DNA of 64,000 bases from Xenoacremonium recifei (Eukaryota > Ascomycota > Sordariomycetes > Hypocreales > Nectriaceae), in NCBI GenBank assembly GCA_012184525.1, contig WOFQ01000062.1:142711-206710 (forward strand), read 5' to 3'. The notes under the pieces were generated by a model that did no database searches, had not been told where the DNA came from, and saw only the letters and a program-made list of their open reading frames with translations. The number at the start of each line of letters is the position of its first letter. Within the stretch, counting starts at the first letter, position 1. Both the position numbers and the translations under genes were made by a program. This document shows, in pieces, positions 1 through 11,707 of the stretch.

Positions 1-1835
1 AAATATCACTCTGCATCGGGAAACGGGCCTTTTCACTGCAACAGGGAGTGCATCGGCGTTTCGCACAGAGACGGATTTGCGAGCCGAAAGTGTTTAGCAA
101 TTCCGATGCAGTTCAACAGCGGCCGCTGTAGGGGGAACAAGATAGTCAGTCCAATGCGTAGCATACGACCTATACACAACACACCGAGAAGGCATGTGTG
201 AAGAGGCAGCGGCTCTTGAGGAAACGTGGGGCCCGGTATTTCGTAAAACGCCTCAACTGGCAAGCCTCTTCTCTCTACTACTGGTCTCAAAGTATATTGG
301 GGTGGCCACCTCGAACAGCGGTGGGTGTACAATGCGCGGCGGCTTGGTGAGTAACAGTCTGCAAGAGAGCAGCAAGCTCAATAACATCCGGAGCTTGCGA
401 GGAGGGAGGCGTGGCACAGGAACGCGCCTCGGGGAGGGTGTCGGTATTGGCCCGGTCTGGCGAGGGTGGTTTGAAGGATGACGGGCTTCTTCTAGGGAGG
501 TGGAAGGACGGGGGTTGGCAAAGAGGAGGGGGAGTGATGTGAAGCAAGCAAGCAAGACAAGAAGCAAGTCCGCCGCAGCCACCTAGCCTGCCCGCGCGCG
601 CACGCACACACAAGCAGGAAGTATACTGTGCGAACTGCGTCAAGCCGGTCCTGGTACCTCGCCCTTGTACTCTACCTCGGCGGGACGGGCTGCGAGCGAC
701 ATGTACCTCCACAGTACCACGCAGAATCGCAGCAGGAAGGACCCAGGAAGGGCGCGCTCACTGGGCTGTTTGCTTGCTAGCGGCTGGCGCCCTCACCGGC
801 AGCGCCTTCCCGGAGGACGCGGATTTGGCGGGCGGGCGTGTCTGGCTGGAGCTGTTCCAGTGTGATGAGGATGAGCGCTGGGCCTGCCCTGCCCCGAGCT
901 GTGCCTCTAGCATTTCAGGCTTATCCTGAAGAAGGGCGATTCTGGGAATTCGGGAGGGCAAGTCGGAATGAGAGGGAGGAAAAAGGTACTTCGGATCGCG
1001 TCACGATCGGGGGGTGCAACGCGTGCAGGTACATTGGGTCGAAGGTACCTGCCTGCGGTCGCCGCACAGCACCTCAGGCTTCAGCAGCCAGCGCGTACAG
1101 CAGACGGACGGCAGGGCATTCAGTGCTGGAGCGCTGGGCAGCTGCTGTGCTGGCTGGGGCTTGGGCATCACAATCGCAAACTTCAGCTGCGCACTGGGCA
1201 CCTCCCGTCGCCTCAGCCCGCCCCGGCAAAGGCGCAAAAGCAAAGGCGATGACGGCAAAAGGTTGGTTGGCATGGCATTGGATCTGGGCTGGTCGCGAAA
1301 AGGGATGATGGACTGGCTGGACTGGGCGTGGTAACTTGGGAGGTGGGCGTGGGCGGGAGGTAGTAGCAGGAGGTACCTCCAGGTCCAGTCCTAAGCCCAC
1401 CTCAGTCCAAGTCCAAGTCCAAGGAGGCCAGCCCGAGCGAGCCAGCCAGCCAGCCCAGTCACTCACCCGGGCGCGTTCCTGTTCCTCCACAGTCCACACA
1501 CAATCACCCGCCCATAGTAAAAAGGCTGCCGCGGCCCTCCCCCCATACATTTTCCCTCTCTCTCCTCTCCCATACAAACTCCCAGCCAAACGCTTCCCAT
1601 ACAAATCCGCGCCCTCACAACACACACGACACGCTCGTCTGGTAAGCTACCGCCTCTACCGCCCTCTCACTTACACCGCGCGCCACCACCCAACGCCAGC
1701 AAAAGACTCTTGCCGCCTGCGCGCTGTTCATGCGCCCGTGCAATCGCGATCGCATCAACGCGCTGCCTGTGTTTTTGCCTGATTTGCGCATCTGCATTGG
1801 CCGTGAGGCGTCGCGCAATCCCGAGTTGCGCTTTC

Positions 1836-1855
1836 GCATCGCATCGCATCGCATC
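1836..1855 (+). repeat. (GCATC)4 microsatellite
   Basis: Four perfect GCATC units lie in a row in the presumed leader region of the NHP6 gene. No function is implied. Confidence 0.9.
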
Positions 1856-1981
1856 TCTTCCTCTGCCCACTTCGCCCATGCTGCGCGTCGCGTGTCAACG
1901 TCCACCACAAAGCTAACGGCGCCGCCTTCAACAGTTCTCAACTTCAGTCTCGGACTCTCCCGTCTCCAAATCCCCTCCAAG

Positions 1982-2273
1982 GTAAGCTTGCCCTCCAACC
2001 GGAGTTTTTTCTGAGCTTCAAAACGCCGCATCGACGCGTTGCTTGCCGCAATGGCCTTTGCGCTCCGCCATCACCCTCATCGCCCCTCCAGCTCCGCCTC
2101 GCGACTCGAGCTTCAAGCTCCACGTCAAGCTACCCCTCCACTGCTTCGTGCATTCACTATCTCATTTGCGCCGCTTGCTTAGAGTCGGCCAACTCTCATC
2201 ACCAACACCCACCCCTCACCGCACTTCACTTGACACTTAACATGAAACCCCTTAACCTATGCATGGCTCTTAG
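1982..2273 (+). other. Probable 5'-leader intron of NHP6
   Basis: A strong donor (GTAAGC after CCAAG) is followed 292 bp later by a CTTAAC branch-like sequence and a TAG acceptor, ending 36 bp before the NHP6 start codon. The stretch contains ATGs that would otherwise precede the start. This is inference; transcript reads would settle it. Confidence 0.45.
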
Positions 2274-2309
2274 GTCCTCAATCTAACGCTTCTAAATAGA
2301 ACATCCAAA

Positions 2310-2824
2310 ATGCCTAAGGTCGCTGCCGGCAAGCGTGGAAAGGTTGAGAAGAAGCGCGGAAAGAAGGGTAAGTCAACTAGCTCGCAATGACACCACTGCC
2401 TGGGAGTAATTAAGTAGGCACTCTGGATCAAAGAGTCGTCTACCTCAATCGCTCCTAGCTGTGGTTGCCCTTGGCGCAATCCATAGCCTAAGAGAGCCCA
2501 TGGCTAACCTGCCTCAGACCCCAACGCCCCCAAGCGTGGTCTTTCCGCCTACATGTTCTTCGCCAACGAGCAGCGAGAGAACGTCCGTGAGGAGAACCCT
2601 GGTATCTCCTTCGGACAGGTTGGCAAGCTTCTCGGTGAGCGATGGAAGGCTCTTAACGAGAAGCAGCGCGCCCCGTATGAGGCCAAGGCTGCTGCCGACA
2701 AGAAGCGTTACGAGGATGAGAAGGCGGCCTACAATGTAAGATCATTGCCCCCCACTACAGTCTTGCGCTGAAACTAATTCTAGTCTTGAACAAGGCCGAC
2801 CTGGAAGAGGATGAATCCTCTTAG
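2310..2824 (+). CDS. nhp6: HMG-box non-histone chromosomal protein (NHP6)
   Basis: Small DNA-bending chromatin protein that binds the minor groove without sequence preference and assists nucleosome reorganisation and transcription. Exons are 2310-2367, 2518-2735 and 2795-2824, giving about 101 residues. The first exon encodes a Lys/Arg-rich basic tail; the second holds the single HMG box, starting DPNAPKRGLSAYMFFANEQR and continuing through GKLLGERWKAL. The last exon supplies a short acidic tail, ADLEEDESS. That last splice (CAAG acceptor at 2794) is chosen because it gives the acidic end usual in fungal NHP6; the nearer TAG acceptor would stop after one residue. The family identity is secure; the last exon is less so. 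Confidence 0.93.
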
Positions 2825-4931
2825 GTTGACACCCTTTCAAGGCTCTCGCTTTCGCGGGATGAAGGACATGGGTCATGGGTTCTAAGGACAATGCTTCGCC
2901 CGTAGATGATCGGCGTCCAGCCTTCTCTTTCCTTGTATTCTGGTCAGGCTGGTGTTGCGATATGGAATGGGCTGGGATGCGCGCGTTCTATTTTCTTTTA
3001 TTGCACTGTTGTCGGAATTTCCACCAGACAGGGTTTTGCTATGGTGTTCTCGTCTTCTAGATGGTAACCTGGGCGGACCTAGGGACTGAGGGACCATGAC
3101 GACGAAACGAGACATATGTAAAGTACTGCAATCAACATGAAGTTTGCTGCCGATTCTTGACGCCTGTAACTTCGTTGATGAGAGAATATAAGGTTGAATG
3201 AGACGAGATGAGATGAGCATGATACACAGTACCTGGGCAAGGCAGCAACTTTTTCCGGTAGTGGTGCCAGAACCCACAGAGTTGAGATGGAGTGAGCTGA
3301 TGCCTGGCCGCACGGGACAGGAGCCACCAAGATGAAGCACGCCAGCCTTGTAACAAAGAATGAGGCAAGCGCGATCCAGGCGAGTGCGGCAAGCCCGAGG
3401 TGAGGAAGGAGGTGCTGGTTGGAGCTTCCTCGGTGAAGCTCGGTGAGTACCTAATCATTGGAGCCTGAGGATGCGACCGAAGGAAGGGGGGCAGGAGCGT
3501 GACGGGAGGTGGGCGGCAGGGAAGCCTGACGAGCTGCCGCATTTTCTGTGTCTCATCCCAACTACACCACATCCCTCTTCCCCCTTCTGCATTCGCTCCC
3601 AACTCACACAACGCCCAACCTCGACGCTTGTGATGGTGACGGCGACGGTCACATCGCCCAAGGCTTGTCTGCATCCGACAGGTCGACTCGCAGCTCCGCA
3701 TCTCCAAGCTAGCCAAATCGTGGGGTGCGTCTGGTCTTATACGTCCGTCGCCCTGTCGCGGCCCGGAAAAAGAAACGGTCGGCTGAGGTTTGTGGCCCTT
3801 TCTCCGCGCTCGTTCATCCTCGCAAGGTCGAGGCAAATCGAGGCACAGCATCCGGGGTGCTTGCCGTGATGGGCGTCGGCTGCACATCACATCACGAGGA
3901 GGTCACAAACCACGGCAGGACGGATACGACGACAGACGGCGGCCTTTTGAATGGCCATGGCCGTGCTACTCGAGCGAGCTCGCCCACTGCGGATGTACGC
4001 CCAGGACCGCCGCCATCGAAACACGTTGCACCGTCGTTGCGAGTGGAGAGACGCTAGAAAGTCGTCGGCGCTGCATCCCATCCCTCCATCTGCACCTGCG
4101 AGTGCCACTTCCCGGATCTAGTCCAGTCGTGGATCGAGGCGGTTGGTTGGCGTTATGTCGCCAGACGCTTGCTTTCGTGGCAGCTCCTGAGAAGTTCGCT
4201 GGGCTGCGTTGTGCCATCGGAGCTGACAGACACCAAGCCCTCCGTGTGTTCTTTGGCCGACTCGAGCGAGTCGCCGTCAAGCGGACTCGCGAGGAGGCCC
4301 GCGCTTGATCATCAGGTGGTCCAGAAGTCTGGATCTGGTATTAGCTCAGTCCGACGAGACGATTCCCCAAGAGCCGCCAACATTACGTGCAGCGTTCTTA
4401 TGGGCTCACCCAGGGAGCGCGATAAGAACCGTGCACCCCGACACATCAGGTGAAGCCACTGGTATGGGTACGCTGGTAGGATTGCGAGTCTCCCAGTGGT
4501 GTTGACGGGCACTGCACTGGATCGGATCAGCCGTTGTCGAGGCCTGCCACTGGGTCGTCTCCCCCCTTCAACTTACCAAGCGGTCTTTTTTGTCTTTAGA
4601 CACCATATCCAATCTCTCTGTGGCAACGCCTTGTCGTCCATTGCCACATCCTTTCTTTATAATTGCTGTGCTTTTGTCATCTTGCTGCTATCGGCCATCG
4701 TAACTTGCTTCACCGACCGACACCTGCTCGAAGAGCCTCAACGCACTGGGCACCATCGAACGAGCCCACCCTACTTGCTATATACCAAAGGCGAAGCACC
4801 CTGGTGTCGACGACTGTGCGGCGAGGGATATTTGATATCCCGCCCAACAAATCCATCCATCTCTGGTGGCTTCCATCCTGTCGTGGCCTTATAGGCCACC
4901 CCTCTTCCTGGATTACCATCGACATCGAAAT
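2825..4931. other. Non-coding stretch between NHP6 and the next gene
   Basis: About 2.1 kb with no supported gene. The left part should be the NHP6 3' UTR. The rest is presumed promoter and leader of the downstream gene. Frames of 100-250 codons on both strands overlap one another and look random, with no recognisable domain. Confidence 0.5.
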
Positions 4932-6854
4932 ATGGAACTCGAACAGACCAGCCAACTCGAATACCATCTGCTTTCCGGCTGTTGCTTGGAAGCAGATAGG
5001 GCTGATATCGTCGCGTTTCACCTCGAAGGTCTCCGGAATGCATTGACCGAACCCGTCCATCCACATCTAACGGTGACTATCGAGGAGATCCGAATCGCGA
5101 GTCAATTGCTCCGTGAACTGGCCGATCACTCGCAAGTTCACTTCTCCCGTGTGCCTGTCGTGCTCGACTATCTCAACCTCGTTCTACCCTGTCTGTCTCG
5201 GTCTTTGAGGGACATCACGTCCCACTATGAAGACACGACTCTGTCGAAGGAGAACCGATGGCGGAAGATGTACCATGCAATGACGGATGAAGCGGGCGGA
5301 CTCCTTCTTCCGCAACGATTCCTTCTGTACAATCACTTCTTGACCATGCTACGGGAACTGTTGACTAGGTTAGAAAGGAACTTATCAGTCCTGGAAATCT
5401 TTGCTAACCCTTGAAGATCACCCAACTTCGACTTCAACTCCATGGAGAGTGCTCGACTCCAGCTGATGCAATTACGTGAAGCGAGGGGAATACGTATGTT
5501 TCATCCTTGACGTGGAAATTCCAGCATTAACAAGCATAGCACCGCCACCCATCCGCGTTGGACCGGTTATCCGACCAGACACTTTCGTCGATGATGCTGC
5601 TGGCCTTAGTTCTGTAGGTGGCTGCTCCGATCCATACCAAGTTACAACTAACCCGAGTTAAAGGCGAGCCATTGGGCAGAACAGATTTTCTCTTTGCCCT
5701 TGCCTTCCCGAACTCCGTTGAAGCACCAGCGCGCGTACGAAATTCCCTCTATTGCATGCCACGAACGCAACTAACGATGCCATTCAGGTCAAAATCTTTC
5801 GGTCCGCATCTTCCTTGGGGGCACATTAGAATGCCAAGCGATGCTAGGGTTCTCTTCATGCGGTATGGCAATGCTTTCTTCAAAGAATTGATCTTTACTA
5901 ACGAGCATAGTCCTTTCAATGACCAGCAGATATCTCTGATAGTCTACCTGAGCGCTCGAGATAGATGTCCATACTTCCTATTAAGAACATATCATCTTGG
6001 AGGCCCATGGTTTGCCTTACGCGGTGCTCACGAGCTTTGCATTGAACGTGATGGTCCATGCCTCCAGTTCAAGAGATGGAGTCCATCGGAAGGTTGTGCC
6101 AAAGTATGGGCGAGCCTCTGTTTCATGACTTGGGAAGGTGCGTAGATTGATCCATTGTTCTCTTGCATGATTCTAACAGGTTTAGAAATGGTCCTGCTCT
6201 ACTGTAGCTTTCTTTCCTTCAAAGCTCGAAATACTCTGACTGTTCAGATTGCTCCTGAGGAGTTCCACCTTAAGGGAGAACGCAAGCTCTTCCAAGCGTG
6301 AGTCTACAGCCACGACTACTAATTTACCACCCAGCAACTAACTCTAACAGACGTATCTTGGACGATGGGTACCGGCACTCTCTTATCGTGTACGAGGATA
6401 GGTCTACCAAGGGCCTCCGTCTTCATGCAGCCGTCTGGGCTGGTGAGCTTCGTCAAACTCCCGTCTGGACTGCCTTTAGTAAGCGAAAGCAAGCTTGACT
6501 CCCTGAAGAGACGAATAAGCTAAACTTTACAGTCACCCACCAATCCGCATCGTCGACATGGATGAAACAAGTCTCCAAATACAAAATCCGCTTAGCAGAC
6601 GTCCAGCTATACGTCTTTTGCCAGAAATACCGTCAACAGAATCAACGACGGGGAAGAGGAGGTGCCTTTGAAATTTGCTTCGTCAGTCCAGAAGGTGAGC
6701 TTCTCCCATGACTTCGAATCCACAGGGACAGTACAGGCTCACAACGACGATAATAGCTCTCAGGCGATTCCAAGAACTCTTCTCCCCTGCAACCGCCACT
6801 ACGACCGAGGGAACCGTCACCACCCAGACCACCGCCACAGAAGTGCAGAACTAG
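4932..6854 (+). CDS. Unrecognised fungal protein, ten exons
   Basis: I do not recognise this family. Ten exons join in frame: 4932-5368, 5417-5493, 5540-5613, 5664-5734, 5788-5862, 5911-6137, 6180-6297, 6351-6478, 6533-6694 and 6757-6854, giving about 488 residues. All nine introns are short (45-62 bp), with GT donors, CTAAC-like branch points in most, and AG acceptors. The N-terminal 145 residues look helical (SQLEYHLLSGCCLEADRADI), followed by a charged/proline linker; the C-terminal half is rich in Trp, Tyr and Cys and looks like a folded beta-containing domain. The last residues are Thr-rich and end TTATEVQN. There is no signal peptide or membrane span. The start is the first ATG of the long first exon's N-terminal block; an upstream in-frame ATG at 4866 is possible. 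Confidence 0.75.
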
Positions 6855-7391
6855 GACGGCATATCCCACCAGACCTGTTTTTGAAAGTTTTATCTCCTTT
6901 TATTGTCCTCTTCCAGGTTGTTTTCAGCAAGCGAAGCGAGTTTGTGTCCATCTTCGTTATATTCTTGACCGAATTCTCTTTATCTATATTCTTCTTTAAA
7001 CTCGGATTTCCGATCTGTATCTTCTTCTCCTACCGATTTTCACGACTTGACGAAGTAACGAGTTCCCTTTTGTCGATCGAGCTTGACGGGAGCCAGATTG
7101 TACGATAACCCCCCAGCGTGGGCAGACGCATTGTAACAAATGCGGAGCACACACATATTTTCCGTTGTTCTGGTTACTTGAAATGGACATTTTCGTCGTT
7201 GTGACAAGAAAGAGAATGGTATCAATTTTCTTGCCTAAGCCCCTTTTGGCTTTTTCTGCTATTTATATTTTCGAGTGTTGATGAATAGTTTCGTTATCTT
7301 GAAGTGGAATGTGCTCGAGCTCAGAATATCATCAATATTATGCTATATTTCCTTGGAATCTTTCTGCTATCGTTCCCAGTCATGAATCATT
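6855..7391. other. Convergent 3' region
   Basis: AT-rich spacer between two converging genes. It probably holds both 3' UTRs and poly(A) sites. No gene is seen. Confidence 0.6.
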
Positions 7392-9426
7392 TTAGGTCTT
7401 AACATCAGGCTCGTCTCGGCCGACATGCTCCTTGAACTTCAGCAGCTCGGTCGCAAAGTGTACCTCAGCCTTCAGGAAGTCCTGGGCATCCATGTCGTAG
7501 GTGTTGGGGTCGCTAGAGTGCTGCTCAATGTACAACCGGATGGTGGCACCCGAAGAGCCAGTGCCGGACAGGCGGACAACGATACGGCTGCCGGAAGAGA
7601 AACCGGCGTACAAGCCCTGGTTTGAGGACACGGAGCCGTCGAGGTCAGTGTATGAGAAGTTGCCAGCCTTGGTGACTGTTCGGCCTATGAGATGTGTCAG
7701 TGAGTGAAAAGAGTGCCATGAATTAAATGAGTCAAGCTTACCAGCAATCTTGCTGCCGACAAAGCCAGGGTCCGCAACCAGCTTCTGCAGCTCGCCAACA
7801 ACCTTGTTCGCGCCCTCCGAGTCGACGTTCTCGTAGTCATAACGGGTGAAGAAGGTTCGTCCGTACTTGGACCAGAAATCCTTCTGGATCGCTTTGATAG
7901 AGGGGGTGGCCTCGGGGTTCTCGACACCAAGCCCAGCGATGATGTTGAGCCATGCAACGACAGCCCATAGGCCATCCTTCTCGCGGATGTGGTCGCTACC
8001 AGTACCAAAGCTCTCCTCACCACAGATGGAGAGCTTCTTGGCATCGAAAAGAGCACAGAAGAACTTCCAGCCAGTGGGGACTTCGTAGCAGTCCAGGCCT
8101 TGAGCCTTGGCCACGAGGTCAACGGCACCGCTAGTGGGCATAGAGCGGGCAAGGCCATTGACGCCATTGCGCTTGAAGTAGGGAATGAGTTGGGCATGGT
8201 GGGCGATGATGGCCAGCGAGTCACCGGGAGAGACGAAGGCATTTGCGCCGTAGATCATGTTACGGTCACCGTCGCCATCAGAGGCAGCGCCGAAGGGGAT
8301 ATTCTTCGCATCAACGACCTCGACAAGCGAGTGGGCGTATGTGAGGTTGGGGTCGGGATGTCCACCATTGAAGTCGGGGCTGGGAACGCAGTTCTGTGTG
8401 GCATCGGTCAATCCCAATTCCTTCTCGAAGATGGCTTTGCCGTAGGGGCCGGTGACGCCGTGGAGACCATCAAAGAGAACCTTGAAGTCGGGATGGGTGG
8501 AGAAGAACTTCTTAATGAGGTCGAAGTCGAAGATGTCCTTGAGCATGGCGACATAGTCGGCGGTGCTGTCGATGATTTCGACCTCGAGGTCGCCATAGGT
8601 CTTGGTGCCAATGGTGGAAATATCAATATCGTCGATGGCAGCAATCTTGTATGAGGTCAAGGTCTTGGAGGTCTCGAAGATCTTGTTGGTGACGGATTCG
8701 GGAGCGGGACCGCCGTTGGAGAGGTTGTACTTGATACCGAAGTCGTTGGTTGGGCCTGTGAGGGGTCGGTCAATTACACGACAAAGCAGCTGAGGAGATG
8801 GATAGACACATACCGCCAGGGTTGTGACTGGCCGTCAGGAGAATGCCTCCAGTGGCCTTGCGCAGTCGGATGACATGGCTGGCGGCCGGAGTCGACAGGA
8901 TGCCGTTCTGGCCGATGAGGAGCTTCTTGACGCCGTAGGCAGCGCCAATCTTGGCAATGAGCTGGATAACTTCGGGGTTCCAGAAGCGGCCGTCGCCGCC
9001 AATGACAAGGAACGCGCCTATCACGGAAAGATCGGGTCAGATCATATCAGATCACGGATGGGAGAGTTGTAGATTGGGAGGGAAAGAAAGCGGGCGTCGG
9101 CGCCGGAAATTCCCTAGGACATAACGTACCCTCGGCACCCTCAGGGATGGAGAGCAGGATGCTGGTGACGAACGACTCGCTGTAGTGAGGCTGCTGGAAG
9201 ACGGAGACCTTTTTGCGAAGCCCGGAGCTGCAGCGGGCGAGTTAGCAAGTGTTAGGAAAGCTTCAGAAAGAAGAGAGGGAGGGGCAGCGTTGGAGTTTGA
9301 GAGCGAGCGACTTTGAGGTGGGGGAATTTCCATTGGCGGCGCGGGGTTCGGCGAGGTATCATGACAGACGTACGTTCCGGGCTTCTGGTCGGTGAAGGAC
9401 TTGAAGGTGACGGTTTCGACGCTCAT
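7392..9426 (-). CDS. pgm2: Phosphoglucomutase
   Basis: Cytosolic enzyme that interconverts glucose 1-phosphate and glucose 6-phosphate, linking glycogen, trehalose and UDP-glucose synthesis to glycolysis. Exons, read on the minus strand, are 9426-9374, 9227-9130, 9017-8814, 8755-7742 and 7684-7392, giving 553 residues, the usual length for eukaryotic enzymes. Visible motifs in order: the catalytic phosphoserine loop TASHNPGG, the metal-binding loop DGDGDR, the sugar-binding loop GEESFG, and the C-terminal phosphate-binding segment RLSGTGSSGATIR. The N terminus SVETVTFKSFTDQKPGT is typical. All splice joins keep frame inside conserved blocks. The symbol follows yeast usage for the major isozyme. 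Confidence 0.96.
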
Positions 9427-10213
9427 GATGAGCTGCGGCGGCAGAGGCAAGTCAGAGCAGGTGAGGGGCAGAGGATTGACTGCTGATGATGCCCGTGGAC
9501 GAGGGCAGGCGAGGCAGCGAGCGTTGCGGGAGGAAAACAGGTTGAGATGCAAGAAGCTGGAGGGGAGAGAGAGGGAGGGGACAATTTAGTGAGTTGGGTA
9601 GCTAGCTAGCGAGAGCGTCACATTGGCTTGGGGAAGCTCCGAGCATCATGGCAGCTCTCGGGCGCGGTACTTGCCACTGCTAGGCTTTCCTTCAGCAACG
9701 TGCGTACCTTCTGACGTATGGGTCCATCCCACCTCGTTCATTCCCCTCCCCGCCTTAACTTAGCAGAGATAGCTTCAGCTTGTTGGGCAACGATCGAGGC
9801 TTGCTTGCTTAGCGTCTGCCCAAGCCGGCGATATTGGTAGTAGAATTCCTCCAGAACGTTGACAACGAGGCTTTGGCCTTGCCGTTCTCAGCCACCACTC
9901 ACTGCACCGATCATGACTGGCCCAACCAGGTCTGGCGGGAGGTCCCCCGGTCTCGGATGCGGAGGCTCTATAACATGTGTTGTTCGGGTACGCCACACAA
10001 CTTAAGTTTCATGCCAACGTGCAGGTTCCGAATATCTGGTCAGGCATCCCGACATATTGTGTGCTGCGTATCCAATGTCCCGTGAATGGACTGATAGCCT
10101 ATCGGGTCTCGTCTCATTCCCTCCCTCACAATGCGTTGCTCAGAGACAATCCTGTTAGTGGTGGTCCTGCTCCAATGAAGCTCTTTTTTTTCTTCTTTCA
10201 TTCAAATTCTCTT
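9427..10213. other. Non-coding stretch: phosphoglucomutase promoter and oligoribonuclease 3' flank
   Basis: The part next to 9427 is presumed leader and promoter of the minus-strand phosphoglucomutase gene. The part next to 10213 is the oligoribonuclease 3' flank, with a T-rich patch just outside the stop codon. No gene is seen. Confidence 0.5.
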
Positions 10214-11001
10214 CTATTTTTGTTTCTTCGCCTTGTTATTGTTGTTATTATTAGGCTTCTGGTCCGCAAACGTCAACTCAAAGATAACCTCCTTATAATA
10301 CCGCGCCTCCTCGATGCTCTCCAGGATGTCGTCCCTCGCCTTGTGCAGGCCTCGCTTCGTCGGCACCTTGTTGACGATTCTCTTCGGACACCACCGTCTC
10401 GCTGCTTCCTTGATCGAGCTGACGTCCAATATGCGGTGGCTCAGATGCTTCATGACCTTGCCGTATGGCTCCTTACGCAGAAACGCCCGGTCACAATGCA
10501 CGCTGTTGCCGGCCAGCATGCCCACCTTTCTATCCGGGATCCAGCCGGTCACGTACTCGTACAGCGCGTCAGCTGCATCCTGTGGCGTCGTCGTTGAGGC
10601 CAGAACGGCTGCTGTGAGTCCCGAGTCTCCGTGTGTCTTGGTACACCACTCGTCCATCTCATCCATGCGAGATTGCGGAAGATGGATTATGGCGTGGAAG
10701 CCCCCCTCGTCCAACACGTTAAGGCTGCCATCTGTAACGATACAGTAGATCTCGATGATCTCTTCCTTGTCCGGGTCCAGACCGGTCATCTGTAGGGACT
10801 AAGCGTCAGTGAGGGCATCACCACAGGACGACAAAGCAGGGGCTCTGACTCGAGGACTCGAGATGAAGGGGTGTGGCGAGCGGTCATATTCCGCTGCCGG
10901 CGTCACGCAACACGCACCTCACAGTCAATCCATACAAGTGGATCGTTACTCGACGTCTTAGGCCTATCGGCTGGCTGCTGCTCGGTGTTGATCGAGGCCA
11001 T
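10214..11001 (-). CDS. rex2: Oligoribonuclease (DEDDh 3'-5' exonuclease)
   Basis: Exonuclease that degrades 2-5 nt RNA remnants to mononucleotides; the yeast homologue REX2 acts in mitochondria and in RNA maturation. Two exons, 11001-10918 and 10789-10214, give 219 residues. The intron splits the Exo I motif: WIDCE ends exon 1 and MTGLD begins exon 2. Further DEDDh motifs are the Asp in SVHCDRAFL, RILDVSSIKEAARRW, and the HKARDDILESI block with its catalytic His and Asp. The tail is a run of Asn followed by basic residues. The N terminus before the domain is only about 22 residues and is not an obvious mitochondrial presequence, so localisation is open. Confidence 0.93.
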
Positions 11002-11707
11002 GGCTGGGTGTGCAGGTGGCGTTCGCTGTGACTGAGATGGAGTTGATGAGAAAGATGATGAGCAAACATGGTTACTGAGGCAGGGCCATCACTTAGCGTG
11101 CTGTGGCTTGCAGGTTCCGCCAAAACACGCCCCCCACCAAGACCCCGCTCAGCGCTGTCAGTGGACGAGATGCCTGTAAGACCAGCGCTTTCAGCCCCTA
11201 AGACCCCCTAAGGCTCCCTATAACCCACTAACGCGCTGAAACGTTGCGTGTATCCCAAATCACCGCTTTCTCATTGGCGAAGCCGCTCTCCTCCAACATC
11301 ATCATCACCATCTGCCGTGGCCAGCTCCTTGCGCCGTGTACCTCCATTGGTTGTTTCTGTCCCGGATCAAGGGCTCATCTTACGTTTATTGCGTTCCCCT
11401 CCTCAGCCTGTGCCGGCTCTTCCAGCCGATACAGTCGCTACCATCGCTGCAATCGTTGGAATCCGCATCCCTCTGCCTCTTTCAGCTTCCCCTCCCTTTT
11501 GTCGTTGCCTGAAGACCTCCAGCTCAAATACGTATAAGTGCTACATGCCCAGCAAGATTATACCACCGTGTTTTATGATTAGGCAGACATGCTGGCATCA
11601 TATTCCTCATAAAGACCACAGCACATGACATCTGAAGTCCCTAAAGCAAGATCTCATTGTTAGATACACTCTCAATCCTTGAAACGTTCACCCAACCGTT
11701 CTTCAGC
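11002..11707. promoter_or_regulatory. Divergent promoter region with CCCCT motifs
   Basis: This 706-bp spacer separates the oligoribonuclease gene (-) from the oxidoreductase gene (+), so it should serve both. Near 11195-11220 there are CCCCT repeats of the STRE type (bound by Msn2/Msn4-like regulators in yeast). Their function here is inference. Confidence 0.4.

Larger units (their letters stand above)
1..2309. other. Non-coding stretch upstream of NHP6
   Basis: No convincing gene is seen; the open frames here are short, overlap each other and match no family I recognise. The right half is best read as promoter and 5' leader of the HMG-box gene: a pyrimidine-rich tract lies near 1551-1570, a (GCATC)4 run at 1836-1855, and a probable leader intron at 1982-2273. 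The left end may hold the 3' or 5' flank of a gene outside the window. Confidence 0.5.

Noticed and set aside
7989..8654. 221-codon plus-strand frame over phosphoglucomutase
   Set aside because: It is antisense to conserved catalytic blocks.
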